Below are positions 27,278 through 35,201 of a stretch of DNA of 64,000 nucleotides, one piece after another. This stretch comes from Azotobacter bryophylli. Its GTDB lineage: Bacteria; Pseudomonadota; Gammaproteobacteria; Pseudomonadales; Pseudomonadaceae. Numbering within the stretch: position 1 is the first letter of the stretch; each line of letters opens with the position of its first letter. The notes beneath the pieces were generated by a model, which ran no database searches, had not been told where the DNA came from, and saw only the letters and a list, made by a program, of their open reading frames with translations. The translations under genes and the position numbers were made by a program. The stretch spans positions 62,001 through 126,000 of the forward strand of contig NZ_JBHRSJ010000022.1 in assembly GCF_042643485.1 (NCBI RefSeq), written 5' to 3'.

Positions 27278-28057
27278 ATGAAGTTTTCGCTGAATCTCGC
27301 CGGGCTCCTCGAGCGCAGCCTCGGCATTCTGGTCTTCCTGCTGCTCTGGGAGCTGCTGCCGCGCCTGGGGCTGGTCAACAGCGGCTATCTCAGCCCGCCG
27401 TCGGCGATCCTGCAGACGATCTGGGAGCTGGCCGTCTCCGGCGCGCTGTTCAAGCATCTGGAGGCCAGCCTGTATCGCTCCCTGGCCGGCCTGCTGCTGG
27501 CCATCGTCAGCGGGGTGAGCCTGGGTCTGCTGATGGGCTGGTTCGCCCGGCTGGAGGCGCTGGTCGATCCGCTGCTGCAGTTCTTCCGGCAGACCTCGGC
27601 GCTGGCGCTGTTCCCGGTATTCATCCTGTTCTTCGGCATCGGCGAGCTGTCCAAGGTGGCGATCATCTTCTGGGCCGCGTTCTGGCCGATCCTGCTCAGC
27701 ACCATCAGCGGAGTGAAGCAGGTGGACAAACTGCTGATCGACTCGGCCCGCTCCATGGGCGCCTCGCGCGGCTTCCTGTTCTACAAGGTGGTGCTGCCGG
27801 CCGCCTCGCCGTCGATCTTCACCGGCATCCGCCTGGCCGGCGCCTACTGCGTCACCGCCCTGGTCGCCGCGGAGATGATCGGCGCGCACTCGGGGCTGGG
27901 CTTCCTCACCCTGAACTCCCAGGAGGTGTTCCAGGTGTCCAGCATGTACGCCGGCATCCTCCTGCTGGCGCTGGTGGGGCTGCTGCTGAACTTCGTCCTG
28001 GCCCTGGTCGAGCGGCGCTTCACCCGCTGGCGCAAGGGGCTGACCCACAATGCCTGA
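27278..28057 (+). CDS. ABC transporter permease, SsuC/TauC type
   Basis: A 259-residue permease with about six helices and the ATPase-contact loop IDSARSMGASRGFLFYKVVLPAA near residues 154-176. GIRLAGAYCVTALVAAEMIGAHSGLG is typical of SsuC/TauC. It follows the ATPase by nine bases with a GGGAG ribosome site and overlaps the next gene by eight. It forms the transport channel of the Tat-lipoprotein system. Confidence 0.9.
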   Translation: MKFSLNLAGLLERSLGILVFLLLWELLPRLGLVNSGYLSPPSAILQTIWELAVSGALFKHLEASLYRSLAGLLLAIVSGVSLGLLMGWFARLEALVDPLLQFFRQTSALALFPVFILFFGIGELSKVAIIFWAAFWPILLSTISGVKQVDKLLIDSARSMGASRGFLFYKVVLPAASPSIFTGIRLAGAYCVTALVAAEMIGAHSGLGFLTLNSQEVFQVSSMYAGILLLALVGLLLNFVLALVERRFTRWRKGLTHNA

Positions 28058-28967
28058 GGCCCTGGCGCCGCCGTTGCCGCCGGCGCGCCGGCCGGCTTCC
28101 GGCTGGCTGCGTCAGCTGGCGACCGGACTGGCCCTGGCCGCTCTGCTGGCGCTCGCCGCCCTCGGCGACCTGGGCTGGGACTGGCGCCTGCGCTTCTGGA
28201 CCGGCACCGCCCACCCCAGCGAGCTGTCGCCGGGGCCACTCTTCGAGGCGGCGCGTTCGCGCGGCCGGCTGCTGGTCGGCGTGCGCGAATACCCGCGGCC
28301 GGCGCTGCCCGGTACGCCGGTCCGGCCGGAGCCGGACCTGCTCGACGCGGCGCTGGCGCGGGCGCTGGGCGATTACCTGAACCTGCCGGTTGAGCTGGTC
28401 GGCCTGCCGCCCGCCGAGCGCGATGCGGCGCTGGCCGAGGGGCGGGTCGACCTGCTGATCGCCGGCGCCGCGCAGCAGCCAGGCGGCACCGATCTGCCGG
28501 TTGCGGCCCGCCGGACCGAGGGCGCGCTGCTCGCCCTGCGCGGGCTGGCCCTGGCCGCCGACGCGCCGCTCAAGGGGCACAGCGTGTGCCTCGCCGAGGG
28601 CAGCCCGTACCGCCGCGAACTCGCCGAGCGGCACGGCGCCCGGGTGCGGGCCTATCCCTCGTCCATCCGTGCCATCGGCGCCTTCCTCGCCGGGGAGTGC
28701 GCGGCGCTGGCGGAGGAGGCGAGCCTCGCCGGCTGGCTGCTGCAGCAGCCGGACTGGCGCTTCTACCGCCGCCTGCCGCTGGCCCTCGAGCCTGAGGCCA
28801 TCGGCCACGTGCGCCTGCCAGCCGCCGAGCCGCAGAGCCGCCGCTGGCTGGCGGCTGCCCTGGCCGAATGGCGGCGCAGCGGCGCCCAGGACGCCGCGCT
28901 GGACCAGCGCCTCGGCGAGCTGAGCCTGGACGTGCTCAAGCTCGGCGCCGGCCTGACCTGTCACTGA
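28050..28967 (+). CDS. membrane-anchored solute-binding-like protein
   Basis: A 305-residue protein with an N-terminal membrane segment (about residues 25-42) and then a family-3 solute-binding-like domain (RSRGRLLVGVREYPRPALPG, AALAEGRVDLLIAG, LKGHSVCLAEGSPY). The segment has no lipobox and may stay uncleaved as an anchor. It overlaps the SsuC-like gene by eight bases, so the operon carries two different binding domains for one channel. It might be a second receptor or a periplasmic accessory; no experimental precedent comes to mind. Confidence 0.65.
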   Translation: MPEALAPPLPPARRPASGWLRQLATGLALAALLALAALGDLGWDWRLRFWTGTAHPSELSPGPLFEAARSRGRLLVGVREYPRPALPGTPVRPEPDLLDAALARALGDYLNLPVELVGLPPAERDAALAEGRVDLLIAGAAQQPGGTDLPVAARRTEGALLALRGLALAADAPLKGHSVCLAEGSPYRRELAERHGARVRAYPSSIRAIGAFLAGECAALAEEASLAGWLLQQPDWRFYRRLPLALEPEAIGHVRLPAAEPQSRRWLAAALAEWRRSGAQDAALDQRLGELSLDVLKLGAGLTCH

Positions 28968-28995
28968 ACTCCCTTCGAGATAGAGCCCTACCGCC

Positions 28996-30147
28996 ATGAA
29001 TCCGGATCTGGACACCCTGCTGGAACGAATCGGCGCCACCGCCGTCGAGCGAGACGCCCGCGGCGGTCACGCCGCCGAGGAGAAGGCCCTGCTGCGCGAA
29101 GCCGGCCTGCTGCTCTGGTCGATACCGCGCGAGCACGGCGGCCTCGGCCGGCCCTGGGCGGAGATCTACGCCCTGGTGCGCCGGGTCGCCGCCGTCGACA
29201 GCTCGCTGGCCCACGTGCTGGCCTTCCATCACCTGCAGGTCGCCACCGTGCTGATCTACGGCAACGACGAGCAGCAGCGCCGCCTGCTCGGCCACACCGC
29301 CGAGCACCAGTGCTGGTGGGGCAACGGCATGAACCCGCTGGACCGTCGCCTGCTGGCCCGGCGCAGCGCCGCCGGCCTCACGCTCGACGGCTGCAAGTCG
29401 TTCTGCTCGGGCACCGTCGGCTCGCACTTCATGACCCTCTCGGCGGTGCTCGACGGGGCGCCGCAGCCGCTGCTGGCGGTGGTCTCCACCGAGCACCCGG
29501 GGGTGCGCATCCTCGACGACTGGGACCCCATCGGCCAGCGCCAGACCGACAGCAACTCGGTGGCCTTCGAGCAGGTGCCGCTGGAGGAGCGCAACGTGCT
29601 GCGCGCCCCGGAGGTGCCGCCGACGCCGTTCCACACCCTGCGCAACTGCTTCGCCCAGCTGGTGCTGGTCAACCTCTACCTGGGCATCGCCGAAGGCGCC
29701 TTCGCCGAGGCGCGCCGCTTCGCCCGGACCCAGGCGCGGCCCTGGCTGGCCTCGGCGGCGCAGCACGCCACCGACGATCCCTTCACCCAGAACCGCTTCG
29801 GCGAGATGCACGTGCAGATCGCCGCCGCCCGCGCCCTGGCCGACCGCGCCGCGGCACTGATCGAGCGGGCCTTCGCCTGCGGCCCGGCGCTGACCGCCGG
29901 GGAGCGCGCCGAGGTGGCGGTGGCGGTGGCCGAGGCCAAGGTGCTGGCCCACCGCTCCGGGTTGTACGCCAGCCAGGAGCTGTTCGAGGTGGTCGGCGCG
30001 CGCGGGACCCGGGCGGCGCTGGGCTTCGACCGCTTCTGGCGCAACGTGCGCACCCACACCCTGCACGACCCCATCGACTACAAGCTGAACATGCTCGGCC
30101 GCTGGGCCCTCAAGGACGAGGCGCCCGATCCGCTGAACTATTCCTGA
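28996..30147 (+). CDS. acyl-CoA-dehydrogenase-fold flavin monooxygenase (MsuC/DszC-like)
   Basis: A 383-residue SfnB/DszC-group enzyme. Motifs: LLLWSIPREHGGLGRPW, VLAFHHLQVATV, WGNGMNPLDRRL, LDGCKSFCSGTVGSH, GQRQTDSNSVAFEQVPLEE and GFDRFWRNVRTHTLHDPIDYK, ending DPLNYS. It is closest in the window to the MsuC-like gene at 44050. It uses reduced flavin to oxygenate a sulfur compound, by family inference. It is last in the ssu-type operon before the DedA gene. Confidence 0.82.
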   Translation: MNPDLDTLLERIGATAVERDARGGHAAEEKALLREAGLLLWSIPREHGGLGRPWAEIYALVRRVAAVDSSLAHVLAFHHLQVATVLIYGNDEQQRRLLGHTAEHQCWWGNGMNPLDRRLLARRSAAGLTLDGCKSFCSGTVGSHFMTLSAVLDGAPQPLLAVVSTEHPGVRILDDWDPIGQRQTDSNSVAFEQVPLEERNVLRAPEVPPTPFHTLRNCFAQLVLVNLYLGIAEGAFAEARRFARTQARPWLASAAQHATDDPFTQNRFGEMHVQIAAARALADRAAALIERAFACGPALTAGERAEVAVAVAEAKVLAHRSGLYASQELFEVVGARGTRAALGFDRFWRNVRTHTLHDPIDYKLNMLGRWALKDEAPDPLNYS

Positions 30148-30259
30148 GCGCCCGGCGGGCCGGCAACCTGCGACTGGCCGGTAGTAGTACGCTGCTGCCC
30201 TGCGGCGCCCCGAGCTGTACTCTATGCGCCCGTTTCGTTGTCTTGCAGGGCGTTGAGCT

Positions 30260-30817
30260 ATGTCGTTGATGCAACTGGTCGCCGAGTACGGCTACCTGGC
30301 GGTGTTCCTGGGAGCCTTGCTGGAGGGGGAAACCGTGCTGGTGCTGGCCGGCTACGCCGCGCACCAGGGTTATCTGTCCCTCCCGCTGGTGGTGGTCACG
30401 GCCCTCTGCGCCGGGGCGCTGGGCGATCAGGGCTTCTTCCTGGTCGGCCGGCGCTACGGCACGGCGCTGCTGCAGCGCTATCCGAAGCTGGAAGCCGGCG
30501 CACAGCGCGTCGACCGCATGCTGGTGCGCTTCCAGACCCCGGTGATCCTCGGCATCCGCTTCATGTACGGCCTGCGCGTCGCCGGGCCCATCGCCCTCGG
30601 CATGAGCGCGGTGCCGACCTGGCGCTTCGTGCTGTTCAACCTGATCGGCGCGGCGATCTGGGCGCCGCTGGTGGTCGGCACCGGCTACCTGTTCGGCCAG
30701 ACCCTGGAGTGGGTGTTCGCCGACATCAGGCGTTACGAGGAAGCCGCGGTGCTGACCATCGTCGGCGTGGCCGTGGCCTTCGCCCTGTTCCGTCGCCTGC
30801 GGCGGCACGTCCGATAG
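30260..30817 (+). CDS. DedA-family membrane protein
   Basis: A 185-residue inner-membrane protein with the DedA/SNARE-associated fold: GYLAVFLGALLEGETVLVLAG near the N-terminus, the GDQGFFLVGRRYG loop and FMYGLRVAGPIALGMSAVP. DedA proteins act in phospholipid and undecaprenyl-phosphate recycling and in proton-linked transport. It lies about 110 bases behind the flavoenzyme gene. A link with sulfur metabolism is not evident. Confidence 0.85.
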   Translation: MSLMQLVAEYGYLAVFLGALLEGETVLVLAGYAAHQGYLSLPLVVVTALCAGALGDQGFFLVGRRYGTALLQRYPKLEAGAQRVDRMLVRFQTPVILGIRFMYGLRVAGPIALGMSAVPTWRFVLFNLIGAAIWAPLVVGTGYLFGQTLEWVFADIRRYEEAAVLTIVGVAVAFALFRRLRRHVR

Positions 30818-30847
30818 CCGACCGCAGCGCCTGCCACCGCCCGGCAA

Positions 30848-30895
30848 CTGTCGGGCGCGCAACAGCGGATGAACAATCTGTTCCGTGCCGATCAT
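30848..30895 (+). promoter_or_regulatory. paired 18-bp activator sites
   Basis: CTGTCGG-GCGC-GCAACAG (30848-30865) is a strong match; CTGTTCC-GTGC-CGATCAT (30878-30895) keeps only the left arm. Centres are 30 bp apart, at about -93 and -63 from the -24 element at 30949. Confidence 0.62.
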
Positions 30896-30947
30896 CCGCA
30901 CGCCGCTCTTTTCGTACATCTCCCTGATTTGCCGCGAGTTTCCCAGC

Positions 30948-30963
30948 TGGCACGGGTTCTGCC
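30948..30963 (+). promoter_or_regulatory. sigma-54 promoter
   Basis: TGGCACGGGTTCTGCC, GG-N10-GC spacing exact, about 82 bases before the start at 31044. Confidence 0.75.
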
Positions 30964-31043
30964 CGGCTGTTTGCCGCCGGCTGCGTCGTCTCTGCACGAC
31001 GCTGGCCGCCCATCCGCACATCGGCAGCCTCAGGGAGAAGCCC

Positions 31044-32450
31044 ATGCCCCGCGAAATCCGCCTCAATGCCTTCGAGATGAACTGCGTCGGGCATCAGTCC
31101 CCCGGCCTCTGGGCGCACCCGCGCGACCGCGCCTGGCAGTACAAGGACCTGGAATACTGGACCGAGCTGGCCAGACTGCTGGAGCGCGGCAAGTTCGACG
31201 GCATCTTCATCGCCGACGTGATCGGCATCTACGACGTGCTGGGCGGCAACGGCGAGGCGGCGCTGCGCCAGTCCACCCAGGTGCCGGTCAACGACCCGCT
31301 GGCGCTGATCACCCCGATGGCGCTGGTCTCCGAGCACCTCGGCTTCGGCCTGACGGCCTCGCTTTCCTTCGAGCACCCGTATCCGTTCGCCCGCCGCCTC
31401 TCCACCCTCGACCACCTGACCCGCGGCCGCATCGGCTGGAACATCGTCACCTCCTACCTCGACAGCGGCGCGCGCAACCTCGGCCAGCAGGCGCTGAAGG
31501 ACCACGACGCGCGCTACGACTACGCCGACGAGTACCTGGAGGTGATCTACAAGCTGCTGGAAGGCAGCTGGGAAGAGGGCGCGGTGGTGCGCGACCGCGA
31601 GCGCCGTCTGTTCACCGAGCCGGCCAAAGTCCACGAGATCGGGCACGTCGGCAAGCACTTCCAGGTGCCCGGCATCCACCTCTGCGAACCCTCGCCGCAG
31701 CGCACCCCGGTGCTCTACCAGGCCGGCGCCTCCAGCCGCGGCAAGCAGTTCGCCGCCGAGCACGCCGAATGCGTGTTCGTCGCCGCGCCGTCGAAGAGCA
31801 TCCTCAAGAAGACCGTCGCCGACATCCGCCGGCGCGCCGAGGAAGCGGGGCGCGACCCGCGCAAGGTGCTGATCTTCAACCTGCAGACGGTGATCGTCGG
31901 CGAAACCGACGCCGCCGCCCAGGCCAAGTGGCGCGACTATAAGCAGTACGCCAGCTACGAGGGCGCGCTGGCGCTGATCTCCGGCTGGACCGGCATCGAC
32001 TTCGGCCAGTACCGGCCCGACCAGGTGCTCGAGCACATCCACACCAACGCCATCCAGTCGGCGGTGGAGGCCTTCTCCAGCGCCGACCCGAACCGCACCT
32101 GGACGGTCCGGGAGCTGGCCGACTGGGTCGGCATCGGCGGCTTCGGTCCGCTGATCGTCGGCAGCGCGCAGACCGTGGCCGACGAGCTGCAGAGCTGGGT
32201 CGAGGACACCGACGTGGACGGCTTCAACCTGGCCTACGCGGTGACTCCGGAAACCTTCGTCGATGTGGTCGAGCTGCTGGTCCCCGAGCTGCAGAAGCGC
32301 GGCGCGTTCAAGACCGAATACGCCCCCGGCACCCTGCGCGAGAAGCTGTTCGGGGAAGGCCCGCGCCTGCCGGCCAGCCACCCGGCCGCCGGCTATCGCG
32401 ACCTCGCGGCGCTGGAGGCCGGGCGCCGTGGCGCAACGGCCGGCGCATGA
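31044..32450 (+). CDS. LLM-class flavin-dependent monooxygenase, NtaA/SnaA/DmoA family
   Basis: A 468-residue FMNH2-dependent monooxygenase, close paralogue of the 18379 gene (LNAFEMNCVGHQSPGLWAHPRD, FDGIFIADVIGIYDV, EHPYPFARRLSTLDHLTRGRIGWNIVTSYLDSGARN). Start ATG 31044 follows CAGGGAGAAG. It is paired with the SfnB-type gene 22 bases downstream, the reverse of the gene order in the MetNIQ operon. The pairing of the two folds resembles the DszA/DszC couple. Substrate unknown. Confidence 0.87.
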   Translation: MPREIRLNAFEMNCVGHQSPGLWAHPRDRAWQYKDLEYWTELARLLERGKFDGIFIADVIGIYDVLGGNGEAALRQSTQVPVNDPLALITPMALVSEHLGFGLTASLSFEHPYPFARRLSTLDHLTRGRIGWNIVTSYLDSGARNLGQQALKDHDARYDYADEYLEVIYKLLEGSWEEGAVVRDRERRLFTEPAKVHEIGHVGKHFQVPGIHLCEPSPQRTPVLYQAGASSRGKQFAAEHAECVFVAAPSKSILKKTVADIRRRAEEAGRDPRKVLIFNLQTVIVGETDAAAQAKWRDYKQYASYEGALALISGWTGIDFGQYRPDQVLEHIHTNAIQSAVEAFSSADPNRTWTVRELADWVGIGGFGPLIVGSAQTVADELQSWVEDTDVDGFNLAYAVTPETFVDVVELLVPELQKRGAFKTEYAPGTLREKLFGEGPRLPASHPAAGYRDLAALEAGRRGATAGA

Positions 32451-32472
32451 AGCGAACCCAGGAGAACGGAAG

Positions 32473-33723
32473 ATGAACGAACAGGCACGTATTACAGCGA
32501 TGGAAGATGCGGACGCGGTGGAAATCCCGTGGGAGTTCGACGGGCCGGTGGCGCCCGACTCCCCGGAACTGGAGCGGCTGCTGGCGGAGATCGCCCTGGA
32601 CGCCGAAGCGCGGCGTCGGCCCGGCCGGGAAGGCCACCCGTGGAAGGCCCTGGGGCTGATCCGCAAGGCCCGGCTCGGCGCCCTGCGCCTGCCGCACGAA
32701 AGCGGCGGCGCCGGGGCCAGCCTGCGCCAGCTGTTCCAGGTGGTCATCCGCCTGGCCGAGGCCGACCCGGACGTGGCCCACATCCTGCGCGCCCACTACC
32801 TGCTGGTCGACGAGTTCCTCCGCGCCCCGGCCGGCCCGGTGCGCGACGCCCGGCTCGCCCGCGCCGCGGCGGGCGAACTGTTCGGCAACGCCTACACCGA
32901 GCTGTCGGCGAAGGCGGTCGGCAACTACCAGTTCGACACCCGCCTGACCCCGGAGGGCGACGGCTACCGGCTCGACGGCACCAAGTACTTCAGCACCGGC
33001 ACCCTGTACGCCGACTGGGTCTACGTGACCGCCTCCGGTCCGGAGGGCAGCTGCATCGGCGCGGTGATCCCGACCGACCGGGAAGGGGTGAGCATCGAGG
33101 ACGACTGGGACGGCATCGGCCAGAAGCACACCGGCAGCGGCACCACCCACTTCGACAACGTCCGCGTCGAGCGCGACGAGGTGACCCAGCGCAGCACCGA
33201 GACCCAGTTCAACGCCCTGGCCCAGCTCTACCTGCACGCCATCGTCGCCGGCATCCTGCGCAACGTGGTCGGCGATGCCGCGGCGCTGCTGCACAGCCGC
33301 GTGCGCACCTTCAGCCACGCCGCCACCGAACGCGCCCCGGAAGACCCGCAACTGCTGCAGGTGGTCGGCTCCCTCTCCAGCAGCGCCTTCGCTGCCGAAG
33401 CCATCGTCCTGGCCGCCGCCGACGCCCAGGACCGCGCCTTCGCCGCGGCCGTCCGCCAGGGCCGGGTCGGCGTCGCCCTCGGCCACGCCGCTTCCCTGAG
33501 CGCGGCCCAGGCCAAGGTCAGCATCGATCAACTGGCCCTGCAGGCCGCCACCCAGCTCTTCGACGTCGGCGGCGCCTCCGCCGCCCGCCAATCCGCCAAC
33601 CTCGACCGCCACTGGCGCAACATCCGCACCCTGGCCTCCCACAACCCCACCGTCTACAAGGCCCGGGCCATCGGCGACTACGTGGTGAACGGGCGGGAAT
33701 TGCCGAGGAATGCGTATTTCTGA
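32473..33723 (+). CDS. acyl-CoA-dehydrogenase-fold flavin monooxygenase
   Basis: A 416-residue DszC/SfnB-group enzyme closest in the window to the gene at 41196. Motifs: LRLPHESGGAGASLRQLFQVVIRLAEADPDVAHILRAHY, NAYTELSAKAVG, GTKYFSTGTLYADWV, GQKHTGSGTTHFDNVRVERDE and NLDRHWRNIRTLASHNPTVYKARAIGDYVVNG. Start ATG 32473 has an AGGAGAACGGAAG leader. It ends 230 bases before the inverted repeat copy B. Confidence 0.83.
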   Translation: MNEQARITAMEDADAVEIPWEFDGPVAPDSPELERLLAEIALDAEARRRPGREGHPWKALGLIRKARLGALRLPHESGGAGASLRQLFQVVIRLAEADPDVAHILRAHYLLVDEFLRAPAGPVRDARLARAAAGELFGNAYTELSAKAVGNYQFDTRLTPEGDGYRLDGTKYFSTGTLYADWVYVTASGPEGSCIGAVIPTDREGVSIEDDWDGIGQKHTGSGTTHFDNVRVERDEVTQRSTETQFNALAQLYLHAIVAGILRNVVGDAAALLHSRVRTFSHAATERAPEDPQLLQVVGSLSSSAFAAEAIVLAAADAQDRAFAAAVRQGRVGVALGHAASLSAAQAKVSIDQLALQAATQLFDVGGASAARQSANLDRHWRNIRTLASHNPTVYKARAIGDYVVNGRELPRNAYF

Positions 33724-33950
33724 GGGGGGGCCGCCGGGAGTGCGCCCGGCTGTCGCCGATACGGGGCGCACTCCGGGGGACATGCATCTCATCCGGTGGG
33801 CAGGGCGGCCAATGTGGAGGACGTCGCGTCCCAGATCGTTCTTGACGAACGCCGGCGGTTTTTCGACAGCCTGTCAGTCTCAACTCGTGTCTATCGCCGG
33901 CTCGTCCCATGGATGCTGAATGGGCGTTCGGCAGGGAGCGGGCAGAGAGC

Positions 33951-34071
33951 CTCGATATTGGGGTGGCATTTTGATAGCTTCGGCATGTCTGTGCTGGGAT
34001 ATTCCAGAGCGTGTCTTCCGCAGGTGAAGCTGGCTTATGTCAGTTCGTGAGTTATACACCAAGTGGTGTAT
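33951..34071 (+). repeat. copy B of a 121-bp inverted duplicated sequence
   Basis: Aligns without gaps to the minus strand of 17143-17263 at about 83% identity. It contains the perfect palindrome ATACACCA-AG-TGGTGTAT. It lies in the 33724-34123 gap, 52 bases before the AT-rich gene. The left part of that gap (33724-33950) holds weaker similarity and no gene I can support. Confidence 0.75.
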
Positions 34072-34123
34072 TGCGATGTGATAGTGGGACGCGTAACAGT
34101 AGTTAAATTTCAAAGAGGCTTTC

Positions 34124-34960
34124 ATGCGGTATCCAAGAATATTTGTATCCATGCTGTGGAAGATCTTTCCTTACTTTATATTGGTCGTTTCGGGTGTGTT
34201 TTTATGGTGGTATTTGGATGGGGTTGGAAATGGCTATGCCGGGATATTTGATTCGTTAGCTAGTGGTATTATTAGTGGTCTGATTACTGCGCTATTGCTT
34301 TTTGTTTTTACAATATTATGGCGGAAAAATGTAGAGCCATGGTTTGAGAATCTTCTTTATCAAGATGTCTGCATAGAAGGAGAGTGGTCCGGAATATTGA
34401 TACCATATCTTGGTTTGGAGGATTTGGATCGTGTCGCCAAGAGAACTGCCTGGAGAAGATTTCAAGAGCGCCTTAGAAAGGAGAGGGCAGCTGAGCGAGG
34501 AGAGCCGGTTCCAGCTCTGGCCGTCAACGACCGTGGTGAAAGAAAGGAGGTGAGCGCCGAATTAATTTTTCATCGTGACACGGAACAACAAACTGATACG
34601 ACTCACGAAACGGAAAAACATATAAAAATAGCGATAGGCTCGGTTCCAATTATAATTAGGGTTGAAATTATTCGGGTTGGTCATAGAATTAGTGGGCGTA
34701 TTATTGAGGTTGGTGGTGCTAGTAAGGTTCATACGTACACGATATCAGGAGCTTTTAAGAATTTAATACTTGCAGGTTCTTATGAGACTTGCAGTAGAGA
34801 TCATATAGATCGTGGTGCGCTATCTTTAATGTTGAAAAATAACGGAAAGGTGTTTGAGGGGTTCTTTTCGTCATATAGTGATAATCAGCACAAAATTATG
34901 CCTATGCAGTGCATACTTAAAAAGAAAAATCACTTGACCGATGATGTGGGCGGCATTTAG
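34124..34960 (+). CDS. two-TM membrane protein with beta-rich C-terminal domain
   Basis: A 278-residue protein of AT-rich codon use. Two membrane helices (about residues 11-31 and 44-67) precede a soluble domain that opens with GEWSG, has a charged insert (about residues 100-150), and then alternates short beta strands (IKIAIG, IIIRVEIIRVGHRISGRIIEV, KVHTYTISGAF, GALSLMLKNNGKVFEGFFSSY). This layout resembles the 2TM-beta-barrel effectors of cyclic-nucleotide defence systems (S-2TMbeta/Cap15), but no nucleotidyltransferase lies next to it. The resemblance is architectural only. The stop codon lies in a possible attC-like core. Confidence 0.5.
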   Translation: MRYPRIFVSMLWKIFPYFILVVSGVFLWWYLDGVGNGYAGIFDSLASGIISGLITALLLFVFTILWRKNVEPWFENLLYQDVCIEGEWSGILIPYLGLEDLDRVAKRTAWRRFQERLRKERAAERGEPVPALAVNDRGERKEVSAELIFHRDTEQQTDTTHETEKHIKIAIGSVPIIIRVEIIRVGHRISGRIIEVGGASKVHTYTISGAFKNLILAGSYETCSRDHIDRGALSLMLKNNGKVFEGFFSSYSDNQHKIMPMQCILKKKNHLTDDVGGI

Positions 34961-35014
34961 CAAGTTATTTAGCGGGGCGTTGCAAGCTATGTTGGCGACT
35001 CCGCTAGTTAAAAT
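34954..35014 (+). mobile_element. possible degenerate attC-like site
   Basis: Directly at the end of the AT-rich gene, GCATTTAGC and GTTAAAATTC bracket an imperfect inverted repeat (TTTAGCGG facing CCGCTAGTTAAA), with the gene's stop codon inside the first core. This parallels the site at 16520 but is much weaker. Confidence 0.28.
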
Positions 35015-35056
35015 TCAACATGGTATTACTATGGAGGTTCTTCTGTTTTTTCTGAT

Positions 35057-35150
35057 CGTACCCACGCTCCTGCGTGGGTACGCACTTCCCGTTGTTCCTG
35101 TTGCGGACATGTAGAGCCCAGAGGCTGGGCTCCCACGCGGGAGCCTAAAA
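35057..35150. repeat. Pseudomonas-type repeated palindrome
   Basis: CGTACCCACGC-TCCT-GCGTGGGTACG (35057-35082) is a perfect eleven-base-pair hairpin, followed by GAGCCCA-GAGGC-TGGGCTC and a CCCACGCGGGAG stretch. This chain of motifs is a dispersed repeat known from Pseudomonas genomes. It fills most of the gap before the convergent FAD protein gene. Confidence 0.6.
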
Positions 35151-35201
35151 CCATCGGATTTGTTCTCTCCCCCCCGCAAGAAGCTTTCCCTGCCATTTCT
35201 T

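Noticed and set aside
33796..34050. 84-codon ORF before the AT-rich gene
   Set aside because: It has no ribosome site or recognisable family and overlaps inverted copy B. In copy A the matching frame is interrupted, so it is not a conserved gene.
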